From Bacteroidota bacterium (lineage in GTDB: Bacteria > Bacteroidota > Bacteroidia > B-17B0 > Aurantibacillaceae), in assembly GCA_963169355.1 (NCBI GenBank), contig CAUJCR010000021.1, positions 1 through 44,688 of the forward strand: a stretch of 44,688 bases of DNA. The letters run 5' to 3'. The position numbers and the translations under genes are program-made. Shown piece by piece: positions 34,521-41,244 of the stretch. Every line of letters begins with the position of its first letter. Position 1 is the stretch's first letter. The notes beneath the pieces are model-generated. The model was not told the DNA's origin. It worked only from the letters and a program-made list of their open reading frames with translations, and made no database searches.

Positions 34521-35966
34521 ATGGAAACAACAAACGAAATTATCATTAATGTACAAGAGCTAGAACCAAGATTAAGACATCAAACCATCTTTGATACCTT
34601 TAATTCATTAATGGAAGGAGAAAGTTTTATTATTCATAACAACCACGACCCAATGCCAGTTTATTACCAACTAACAGAAATGCGTGGTAATATTTTTACA
34701 TGGGATTATCTACAAAAAGGCCCTGAATGGTGGGATATTAGAGTACGTAGAGATGTGCCAATTATTCCAACAGAAGACAAAGACTTTATTTTAAACATTC
34801 CTGTAATTGAGCCTCAACAAAAACACGCTACTATTTTTCATGTGTTTAAAAACACCTCGACTGGTGGTTCTTTTATCATTCACAATAATCATGATCCAAA
34901 GCCTGTATATTTTCAATTACAAAATATGTTTGGCGACACCTTTACTTGGGAGTATTTGCAGCAAGGTCCACAATGGTGGGACATAAAAGTTGGCATAAAA
35001 GAAATTAAAAAATCAGAGTATCCAAATGACTTAGTGATTAATGTGCCTTCATTAGAACCAAAATTAAAACATCCTACTATTTTTAAAACTTTCGATTCAC
35101 TAAAAGCTGGTGATAGTTTCATTATACATAACGACCACGATCCAAAGCCCGTTTATTATCAATTATTAAGCGAAAAAGGAGATGTGTTTACATGGGAATA
35201 CTTACAACAAGGTCCGCAATGGTGGGATGTTAGAGTAACAAGAAAAGGAATGGAAAGTAGCGAAACCATTGGCGAAATTGTTGCAAAAGATTTACGAAAA
35301 GCCGAAGTGTTTAAAAAATATGGCATTGATTTTTGTTGTGGTGGCAAAAAAACAGTGAGACAGGTATGTGCAGAAAAAGGAATTGATCCTACACAAATTG
35401 AAAAAGAACTACAACAACCTATACATAATGCAACTCAGCAAAGTAATTTAAACTACGATGAGTGGACACTTGATTTTCTAGCGGATTATATTGTAAACAC
35501 TCATCACAACTACGTTAAAAAATATTTACCAGAAATTACAACTTATGCCAACAAGGTAGCCAAGGTACATGGCAATCATCATCCAGAACTGTTGGAGATT
35601 AAAGAATTAGTTGAAAAAATAAATAATGAATTAACGGCTCACATGAAAGAAGAAGAAACAAAACTTTTTCCACTCATTAAGCAAATCGTAAATGCCAAAA
35701 ATAGTTCTTCAAAAACAGATGTAGAAGCTTTTAAAAATTTTGATACGCTTATTACCGAAACAGAAAAAGAACATGATAGTGTAGGAAGAGCGTTAGAAAA
35801 AATTAGAAGCTTAAATAATAACTACGCCATTCCGGAAGATGCTTGTACTAGTTATAAATTATTATATAAGATGTTAGAAGAATTTGAAAATGATTTGTTT
35901 ACACATATTCATTTAGAAAATAATATTTTGTTTACAAAAGCAAGCGCCTTATGTAAGTCATTATAA
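34521..35966 (+). CDS. Triple-DUF2249 + RIC (YtfE/ScdA) di-iron fusion protein
   Basis: The 481-residue protein joins three DUF2249 modules (about 5-76, 87-157, 168-240) to a complete RIC protein. Each DUF2249 copy has the histidine motif HN(N/D)HDPxPVYYQL and ends in FTWxYLQxGPxWWD. The RIC part starts with the ScdA_N/DUF542 segment TIGEIVAKDLRKAEVFKKYGI and its paired C272-C273 (DFCCGG), followed by a hemerythrin-like bundle (about 315-475) with likely di-iron ligands H329, H353 or H354, H374, E378, H418, H462 or H464, and E466. Known RIC proteins repair NO- and oxidant-damaged Fe-S clusters. No signal peptide; cytoplasmic. It opens the operon. The DUF2249 repeats are of unknown function. 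Confidence 0.9.
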   Translation: METTNEIIINVQELEPRLRHQTIFDTFNSLMEGESFIIHNNHDPMPVYYQLTEMRGNIFTWDYLQKGPEWWDIRVRRDVPIIPTEDKDFILNIPVIEPQQKHATIFHVFKNTSTGGSFIIHNNHDPKPVYFQLQNMFGDTFTWEYLQQGPQWWDIKVGIKEIKKSEYPNDLVINVPSLEPKLKHPTIFKTFDSLKAGDSFIIHNDHDPKPVYYQLLSEKGDVFTWEYLQQGPQWWDVRVTRKGMESSETIGEIVAKDLRKAEVFKKYGIDFCCGGKKTVRQVCAEKGIDPTQIEKELQQPIHNATQQSNLNYDEWTLDFLADYIVNTHHNYVKKYLPEITTYANKVAKVHGNHHPELLEIKELVEKINNELTAHMKEEETKLFPLIKQIVNAKNSSSKTDVEAFKNFDTLITETEKEHDSVGRALEKIRSLNNNYAIPEDACTSYKLLYKMLEEFENDLFTHIHLENNILFTKASALCKSL

Positions 35967-36026
35967 CAAACTTGTGCAACATACACGCAAGTGTATGCCA
36001 TTAAACAAATAATAAAACAAAACAAG

Positions 36027-36857
36027 ATGTTAATTAACGAACAAACAAAAATAGCTGCACTTCTAAAGCATCATCCCGATGCTTTAGAAACGATTATAAG
36101 CTTAAGTCCTGATTTTAAAAAATTAAGGAATCCTATTTTAAGAAAATTAATGGCCGGAAGAGCAAGTATTGCAATGGCTTCAAAAATAGGAGGTTGCACA
36201 CCCGAAGATTTTTTTAAAGTCCTAGCTCCATTAGGTTTTAAAGTAGATAGCTCGAAACCAGTAGAAAAAGAAGAAATAAAAAATACACCTAAGCCAGCTT
36301 ATTTACAATCGGTGAGTTCGGATAAAATAGTAAACTTTGATGTAAGAGCCATGTTAGCAGAAGGCAACGACCCTTTAAAAGCTATTCAACAAAAAGTAAA
36401 GGCCTTAAAACAAGGCGAGGTTCTTTTAATCATCAATAATTTTGAACCAGTACCGCTCATTAAATTACTAGAAAAACAAGGTTTTGAAGCTTATGTTGAG
36501 TATGAAAATGCGGACACTATAAAAACCTATTTCTTTAAATCATCAACTAATAATCTACACGTTAATGCGCCTGAATTAGACGCTGAAGTTAAAACCTCTG
36601 GAGACTGGGAGGAGATTTTAAACCATTTCAAAAATCAACTGGTTGAAATAGATGTGCGTCATTTAGAGATGCCTATGCCCATGATGACGATATTAGAAAC
36701 ACTAGAAACACTTCCCGAACAAAAAGCATTATATGTACATCACAAACGAATTCCTGTATTTTTACTCACCGAATTAAAAGAAAGAAATTTTGAATATCGA
36801 ATTAAAGAAATACAAGAAGGAGAAGTATATTTACTGATATTTAAACATACATCATAA
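36027..36857 (+). CDS. DUF1858 + two DUF2249-like domains protein
   Basis: The 276-residue cytoplasmic protein begins with a DUF1858 domain (about 1-70: TKIAALLKHHPDALETIISL, NPILRKLMAGRASIAMASKIGG), then a DUF2249-like domain (about 100-165, FDVRAMLAEGNDPLKAIQQK) and a second one (about 205-273, IDVRHLEMPMPMMTILETLE). In both, the HDP motif of the neighbouring DUF2249 proteins is replaced (NNFEPVPL in the first, HHKRIPVFL in the second). The start at ATG 36027 is preferred over GTG 35991, because DUF1858 begins at the N-terminus. It lies 60 bases after the RIC fusion and one base before the membrane protein. Its function is unknown; DUF1858 is often joined to hybrid-cluster-like or NO-response proteins. 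Confidence 0.8.
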   Translation: MLINEQTKIAALLKHHPDALETIISLSPDFKKLRNPILRKLMAGRASIAMASKIGGCTPEDFFKVLAPLGFKVDSSKPVEKEEIKNTPKPAYLQSVSSDKIVNFDVRAMLAEGNDPLKAIQQKVKALKQGEVLLIINNFEPVPLIKLLEKQGFEAYVEYENADTIKTYFFKSSTNNLHVNAPELDAEVKTSGDWEEILNHFKNQLVEIDVRHLEMPMPMMTILETLETLPEQKALYVHHKRIPVFLLTELKERNFEYRIKEIQEGEVYLLIFKHTS

Positions 36858-36858
36858 T

Positions 36859-38145
36859 ATGATAACGCCACTACCTAGTGGTTTACAAAAAACCACTAAT
36901 TATAAAGTTGTACTCCCTTTTTACTTGTACGCATCAATATCATTTATTGTTGCCACCGCTTTATTATTAGTGCATACCAATATTACAAAGGCACATCATT
37001 TTAATCCTCACACATTAGCCATTACACACATCTTAGCTCTAGGCTGGGGAACCATGATTATTTTAGGAGCATCGCACCAATTATTACCTGTTTTAGTTGA
37101 TGGAAAATTAAATAGCGATGTTTTAGCACATCTCACATTTATTTTCACAGCCATTGGAATTCCTATTTTAGTATATGCATTTTATACATTTTATACAGGA
37201 TGGTCCATGCAAATAGGTGCTGTATTTATTAATATTGGTGTAATATGTTATGTGTTAAATGTTTTTAGTAGTTCGTTTAGCACACCTAAACGCAATGTAC
37301 ATGCTTGGTTTATAATTACTGCCTCTATTTGGTTGTTTAGTACCGTATTTTTAGGACTGTTATTAGTTTTTAATTTCAGTTATTTATTATTACCTAAAGA
37401 TTCCTTGTCATATTTAAGTATTCATGCTCATTTAGGAATTGTAGGCTGGTTTTTATTATTAGTTATTGGCGTTGGTTCTCGCTTAATACCTATGTTTTTA
37501 ATTTCAAAATATACAAATGATAGAAATTTATGGATTGTGTTTTGGCTAATAAATCTTGGCTTAATAAGTTTTTTACTTATTAAATTTTTCGGGCTGAATA
37601 ATCATGCGTTTTATTTTTCAGTGGCAAGCATTTTAATTGCCATCTGCATATTTGGTATTCATTGCAAGAGAGCTTATGCAGTAAGAATTAGAAGAAATGT
37701 AGATGAACAAATGAAAACCTCTTTAATATCAGTAGCTCAAATGCTTTTACCAATTGTGGCACTTATTATAACACTATGTTTTTTACCAACAAATAAATTT
37801 CCGAATATGATATTGCTATATGGGTTTTGTATTTTCTTTGGTTGGCTTACTGCCATTATTTTAGGTATGACATTTAAAACACTTCCTTTTATTGTTTGGA
37901 ATAAAGTATATCATACCAAAGCACAAAATGCTAAAACCCCTGCCCCAAAAGAATTGTTTAACGAAACAGTTTATCAATTTATGTTATATAGTTATCTATT
38001 AGGTTTCATCGTTTTCATTATTGGAATTATTAGTTTAATAGATGTGATTTTAAAAATAGGAGCTATTGTCTTATTTATATCAGCTATGTTATATGTTTAT
38101 AACACTAGCAAAGTTATTTTTCATAAACCTCAAAAAACAATTTAA
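36859..38145 (+). CDS. Polytopic membrane protein, NnrS/haem-copper oxidase subunit I-like
   Basis: The 428-residue protein has about twelve transmembrane helices and little else. Histidines lie in or beside helices: H57 in ITHILALGWG, H73 in GASHQLLPVL, and the HAH motif in SIHAHLGIVGWF (near 188), a pattern recalling NnrS and the haem-copper oxidase/NO-reductase family, but the full set of six metal and haem ligands of an oxidase is not there. It is best called a haem-copper-oxidase-like or NnrS-like protein. NnrS proteins are haem- and copper-containing membrane proteins linked to NO tolerance. It starts one base after the DUF1858 gene and ends one base before the DUF59 gene. Confidence 0.65.
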   Translation: MITPLPSGLQKTTNYKVVLPFYLYASISFIVATALLLVHTNITKAHHFNPHTLAITHILALGWGTMIILGASHQLLPVLVDGKLNSDVLAHLTFIFTAIGIPILVYAFYTFYTGWSMQIGAVFINIGVICYVLNVFSSSFSTPKRNVHAWFIITASIWLFSTVFLGLLLVFNFSYLLLPKDSLSYLSIHAHLGIVGWFLLLVIGVGSRLIPMFLISKYTNDRNLWIVFWLINLGLISFLLIKFFGLNNHAFYFSVASILIAICIFGIHCKRAYAVRIRRNVDEQMKTSLISVAQMLLPIVALIITLCFLPTNKFPNMILLYGFCIFFGWLTAIILGMTFKTLPFIVWNKVYHTKAQNAKTPAPKELFNETVYQFMLYSYLLGFIVFIIGIISLIDVILKIGAIVLFISAMLYVYNTSKVIFHKPQKTI

Positions 38146-38146
38146 T

Positions 38147-38476
38147 ATGGTAAAGAATATTATTACAAACGATATAGCCAAGTGTAATCAAGCTCTCATT
38201 GGGCTTTACAATGTGTATGATCCAGAAATTGGTTTAAACATTATTGACCTTGGCTTGGTGTATGAACTTAATTTTGACGATGACACCAAAACAGTAAATT
38301 GTGAGATGACGCTTACAACACAGTTCTGCCCAATGGGCGAAGCTATTACTGGAGACACAACACAATCATTAACAAACTCATTCCCAGAATGGACAATTAA
38401 CGTAAACCTTACATTTGAACCACCTTGGGATTACACCAAAATATCGCCAGAAGGTAACGAATTTTTAGGAAGATAA
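38147..38476 (+). CDS. DUF59/MIP18-family iron-sulphur assembly factor
   Basis: A 109-residue protein of the DUF59 (SufT/PaaD/MIP18) family, which helps mature Fe-S proteins. It shows the family sequence LYNVYDPEIGLNIIDLGLVY, and the conserved cysteine C61 in TQFCPMGEAI. The final PPWDYTKISPEGNEFLG is typical of the Bacteroidota branch. The ATG at 38147 lies one base after the membrane-protein stop; an in-frame ATG at 38066 would overlap the membrane gene and add 27 residues unlike the family. In this operon, its likely role is rebuilding clusters after damage, next to the RIC repair protein and the Rrf2 regulator. Confidence 0.88.
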   Translation: MVKNIITNDIAKCNQALIGLYNVYDPEIGLNIIDLGLVYELNFDDDTKTVNCEMTLTTQFCPMGEAITGDTTQSLTNSFPEWTINVNLTFEPPWDYTKISPEGNEFLGR

Positions 38477-38479
38477 AAT

Positions 38480-38911
38480 ATGATAAGTCATACATGTAAA
38501 ATAGCCATAAAATCGGTAGTGTATCTTTCTTGCAAGAGTAGCCAAGGCGAAAAAGCAGGTATTAAAGAAATTGCCGAACATATTAATGCCAGTGAACACA
38601 CCATTGGAAAAACCTTGCAATCGTTAGTGAAACAAAAAATCATTAATAGTTTAAAAGGACCAACGGGCGGTTTTTATTTAACAAATCAACAACAAAATTT
38701 GCCATTGTTTAACATTGTAGAAACCATTGAAGGAAAAGGCACTTTTAAAGAATGTGGACTAGGTTTGCATAAATGTTCGGAATCTCGCCCCTGCCCTATT
38801 CACAACGAATACAAGGTTGCAAGAGAACTGATAGAAAAAATATTTAAAGAAAAAAAAGTAAAAGACCTGTGTGATACCGTAAACAATGGTTTAGCTTTTT
38901 TAATAGATTAA
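38480..38911 (+). CDS. Rrf2-family transcriptional regulator (NsrR/IscR-like)
   Basis: The 143-residue protein has an N-terminal winged helix-turn-helix (about 1-75: IKEIAEHINASEHTIGKTLQ, KGPTGGFYL) and a dimerisation helix with three cysteines, C92, C99 and C105 (ECGLGLHKCSESRPCP). Spacing (CX6CX5C) is close to IscR and NsrR, which bind an Fe-S cluster through three cysteines and sense NO or Fe-S status. It should therefore be a cluster-dependent regulator that leaves DNA when NO attacks the cluster. It lies inside the operon and probably controls it through the inverted repeat at 34450. The choice between NO, redox and Fe-S sensing is not decided. Confidence 0.88.
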   Translation: MISHTCKIAIKSVVYLSCKSSQGEKAGIKEIAEHINASEHTIGKTLQSLVKQKIINSLKGPTGGFYLTNQQQNLPLFNIVETIEGKGTFKECGLGLHKCSESRPCPIHNEYKVARELIEKIFKEKKVKDLCDTVNNGLAFLID

Positions 38912-38931
38912 TAACACCAAATTATATAACA

Positions 38932-39690
38932 ATGATTACTTTAGAAAAAAATACACATGGAGAACTCGATGTTAGAGTATTAGTTCCTATTCAACGTCAC
39001 GAATTACTAATTCGCTTATTTAAAGAGTTACCAGCATCCGAACATTTTATTTTTATTAATGACCACGATCCTATTCCGCTTTACTACGAATTTCGTTCTA
39101 TATACGGCGATGTAGTTGGCTGGGAATATCTGAATAAAGGTGGTAGAGAATGGAAAGTAAAAGTAACTCGTACCGAGGAATCGAAAGGACGTGAGTTTAC
39201 AGACATTTCCACACTTTTAGATTTAAGAAAAATAGACAAAAAAGAATGGAAACAAGTTGTGTTTCATCGCTATGGCATGATGGAAGAAAATACCACCATG
39301 GAATTAATTGCTAAAGAAGACCCTAGCGAAATTCATGGCATTTTCGTTAATAAATTTGAAGGAAAACATGCTTGGATATATAAATCTAAATCACCAGATG
39401 AATACGTTATTCATATCACCAAAAAGGATAATAGCGGCTTAGGCGATGATGGCTATTCTGTTGTAAATACATTTGATATTCGTCCTTTTCCTCCTACCGA
39501 AAGACATGAGATGTTTTATAAAGCATTTGCAGATATTAAACCTGGCGAGGCCTTTGAGTTTATAAACGACCACGATCCAAAGCCTTTATACTATCAAATG
39601 GAAGCAGAAAGTAAAGAACCTTTTAAGTGGGAATATCTTGAAAAAGGACCCGATGATTGGAAAGTAAGAGTTATAAAAGTAAAAGAATAA
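38932..39690 (+). CDS. Triple DUF2249-like protein
   Basis: The 252-residue protein is built of three DUF2249-type repeats: the first at about 10-80 and the last at about 178-249 have the INDHDPxPLYY motif and a final WEYL segment, while the middle one (about 96-163: LLDLRKIDKKEWKQVVFHRY, then HGIFVNKFEGKHAWIYK) keeps the outline but has lost the HDP motif. There is no signal peptide, no membrane helix and no other domain. It lies 20 bases after the Rrf2 gene. DUF2249 proteins are encoded near NO- and denitrification-related genes in several phyla; their molecular role is not known. The degenerate middle copy may be structural only. Confidence 0.82.
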   Translation: MITLEKNTHGELDVRVLVPIQRHELLIRLFKELPASEHFIFINDHDPIPLYYEFRSIYGDVVGWEYLNKGGREWKVKVTRTEESKGREFTDISTLLDLRKIDKKEWKQVVFHRYGMMEENTTMELIAKEDPSEIHGIFVNKFEGKHAWIYKSKSPDEYVIHITKKDNSGLGDDGYSVVNTFDIRPFPPTERHEMFYKAFADIKPGEAFEFINDHDPKPLYYQMEAESKEPFKWEYLEKGPDDWKVRVIKVKE

Positions 39691-39704
39691 TTAACATTAA
39701 GTGT

Positions 39705-40100
39705 ATGAAAGAAAAAAGCAACGAGGCTACGCCTCAACGACCACAAGGCGATCGCGTTCTTAATTCATCATTAGTTGAGATGGACTTAACTAAATTTATA
39801 GAACAAATAAAAAACGAGCCTAATTGGAAAAACAATACACATAATACCATCACCATTTTTAAGTCTGATGCGATGCGTGTTGTATTAATTGCCTTACATA
39901 AAAATGCTTTATTAAAACCTCATGCAACAAATGCCACCATTAGTGTGCAAGTTTTAGAAGGAAGTATTAAATTTATAACCGATGAAAAAACGGTTGTGTT
40001 ACATAAATCGCAAATGATTGCGCTACAACCAAATATAACACATAGTATAGAAGCTCATGAAGAAAGCGTATTTTTATTAACGCTATCAACAACACATTAA
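39705..40100 (+). CDS. Cupin-domain protein
   Basis: The 131-residue protein has a single beta-barrel cupin domain (about 40-128). The two half-motifs are weak: KNALLKPHATNATISVQVLEG for the first and IALQPNITHSIEAHEESV for the second, giving possible metal ligands H67 (in KPHA) and H112 (in ITHS), while other ligands are not obvious. Small cupins with this look occur often in NO- and anaerobiosis-related operons. The ATG at 39705 follows the previous gene by 14 bases; an in-frame start at 39657 would overlap it. The exact function is unknown. Confidence 0.78.
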   Translation: MKEKSNEATPQRPQGDRVLNSSLVEMDLTKFIEQIKNEPNWKNNTHNTITIFKSDAMRVVLIALHKNALLKPHATNATISVQVLEGSIKFITDEKTVVLHKSQMIALQPNITHSIEAHEESVFLLTLSTTH

Positions 40101-40105
40101 GATAC

Positions 40106-40351
40106 ATGGATAAAAAAATAAAACTCATTTGGGAATACAGAGGTGATGATGGACATCAAACAGCGGTTCATTACGAGCACCATTTAGAAGAATATATAGA
40201 GGCGGCACAACTTAAAAACCACATTTTAGGGGTTGAGAAAATTAATGATTTATATTCTATTGCCTATATGGTAATAGAGCAAGACGAACTTAACAAAGTA
40301 CGTGACGCTTTAAAACCAACCCGTGCCGAGTGGTACGAGGAAAAGCCGTAG
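40106..40351 (+). CDS. 81-residue protein of unknown function in the DUF2249 operon
   Basis: I do not recognise this small protein. It is acidic-basic mixed, with no signal peptide, no cysteines and a mostly helical look; the sequence contains HQTAVHYEHHLEEYIEAAQL, which has four closely spaced histidines, and ends in ALKPTRAEWYEEKP. It starts 5 bases after the cupin stop, in the same direction, which places it as the eighth gene of the operon. The histidine cluster would be compatible with metal binding. It may be real from position and codon use rather than from similarity. Confidence 0.7.
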   Translation: MDKKIKLIWEYRGDDGHQTAVHYEHHLEEYIEAAQLKNHILGVEKINDLYSIAYMVIEQDELNKVRDALKPTRAEWYEEKP

Positions 40352-40409
40352 AAAAATTAGTAGTAGAATTTCGGGAAGCTTACAATGTCATTAAGAAAAG
40401 GAATGCATA

Positions 40410-40646
40410 TTATTTTATTACACAAGTTGTATAGTTGCCGAAATTGTCTGGCTGAGTTGATTTGTCGGTGCACAATTTAGCCTTGTCCTTTTTTTTAACA
40501 GTGAAGTTCGAGTGTCCACCCGATTCAGGGTTATAATGATTATACGCAGTGCATTCACAAGTGTATTTTTTACAACTTGTCACTGATGAAACAAGCAAAA
40601 CTGAAATTACGATTGTCAAAATAGGAACTTGTCGTTTTGTAGTCAT
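40410..40646 (-). CDS. Small putative lipoprotein of unknown function
   Basis: The 78-residue protein has a lipoprotein-type signal (about 1-25) with the lipobox VTSC, so C25 would be lipidated and the mature part (about 54 residues) held in the periplasm or outer membrane. The mature part is rich in Lys, Thr and Cys (CKKYTCECTAYNHY) and contains five cysteines in total. I do not recognise a family. It runs opposite to its neighbours and is followed on the upstream side by hairpin-forming DNA. A recently acquired gene is possible. Confidence 0.6.
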   Translation of the reverse strand: MTTKRQVPILTIVISVLLVSSVTSCKKYTCECTAYNHYNPESGGHSNFTVKKKDKAKLCTDKSTQPDNFGNYTTCVIK

Positions 40647-40944
40647 CTTGAAGTTTTAATGTTGTAGTCCGCAGAGCCGTTGTCAATGAAGTCAAACAAT
40701 TTGTCTGCGGAAATAATGTTATATAAATTGTCTGTTGTCATTATAAAAATGTTTTTATCTACCGAAATGCTTGTCCGTCTTATGCGTGCTAACTCCAATA
40801 TAAGATTACTAAAAGTAATCTTATTTAGTTAATTCTGCAAGATATGATTAGCTTTTTAAAGCTAATGCAACTACTTAATTTCATCTTTTAAATGAAGTTA
40901 ATTCACAACTATTTTGTGGTAGATGAAATAGAGGTTACAAAACC
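40647..40944. other. Gene-free, hairpin-rich region
   Basis: About 300 bases with no credible gene but several inverted repeats: TCCGCAGA (40668-40675) with TCTGCGGA (40704-40711); ATAAGATTAC with GTAATCTTAT (40800-40809, 40815-40824); ATTAGCTTT with AAAGCTAAT (40847-40855, 40858-40866); CTTAATTTCAT with ATGAAGTTAA (about 40875-40902, one mismatch); and a short CACAA/TTGTG pair near 40904-40918. The later three could end the gatC transcript; the first lies in the leader of the lipoprotein gene. Confidence 0.6.
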
Positions 40945-41244
40945 CTACTTATTCGAAATAACTTTAGGCACTTTAAAGTAATCCGAATCTTTTTTAGGTG
41001 CATTTTTTAAGGCTTCTTTTTGTGTAATGGTTTGCACGGGTTCATCGGTACGCATCACATTTTTTTCATCGGTCATATATATCAATGGCTCTACACCATC
41101 GGTATCCATTTCGTTTAACTTATCTACAAACTGCAACATGCGGTTCATGTCATTTAAAATCTCGGCTTTACTTTCATCATTAAATTCTAAGCGTGCCAAG
41201 TGAGCCACTTCATCTACTGTTTTTATATCAATTTTTTGTGCCAT
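40945..41244 (-). CDS. gatC: Asp-tRNA(Asn)/Glu-tRNA(Gln) amidotransferase subunit C
   Basis: GatC is the small subunit of GatCAB, which converts mischarged Glu-tRNA(Gln) or Asp-tRNA(Asn) to the correct aminoacyl-tRNA. The 99-residue protein shows the family pattern: VDEVAHLARLEFNDESKAEIL in the first helices, then DTDGVEPLIYMTDEKNVMRTDEP and the ending KDSDYFKVPKVI. gatA and gatB are not in the window, which is common in Bacteroidota. Its start overlaps the end of plsC by 17 bases, suggesting one mRNA. Confidence 0.93.
   Translation of the reverse strand: MAQKIDIKTVDEVAHLARLEFNDESKAEILNDMNRMLQFVDKLNEMDTDGVEPLIYMTDEKNVMRTDEPVQTITQKEALKNAPKKDSDYFKVPKVISNK

Noticed and set aside
34521..35240. 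Repeated DNA blocks as a CRISPR array or satellite
   Set aside because: The repeats are in frame, about 245 bases long, divergent at third positions and code for DUF2249 domains.
36859..38145. A standard cytochrome c oxidase or NO reductase subunit
   Set aside because: The full set of haem and copper ligands is not found, and no accessory oxidase subunit is encoded nearby.
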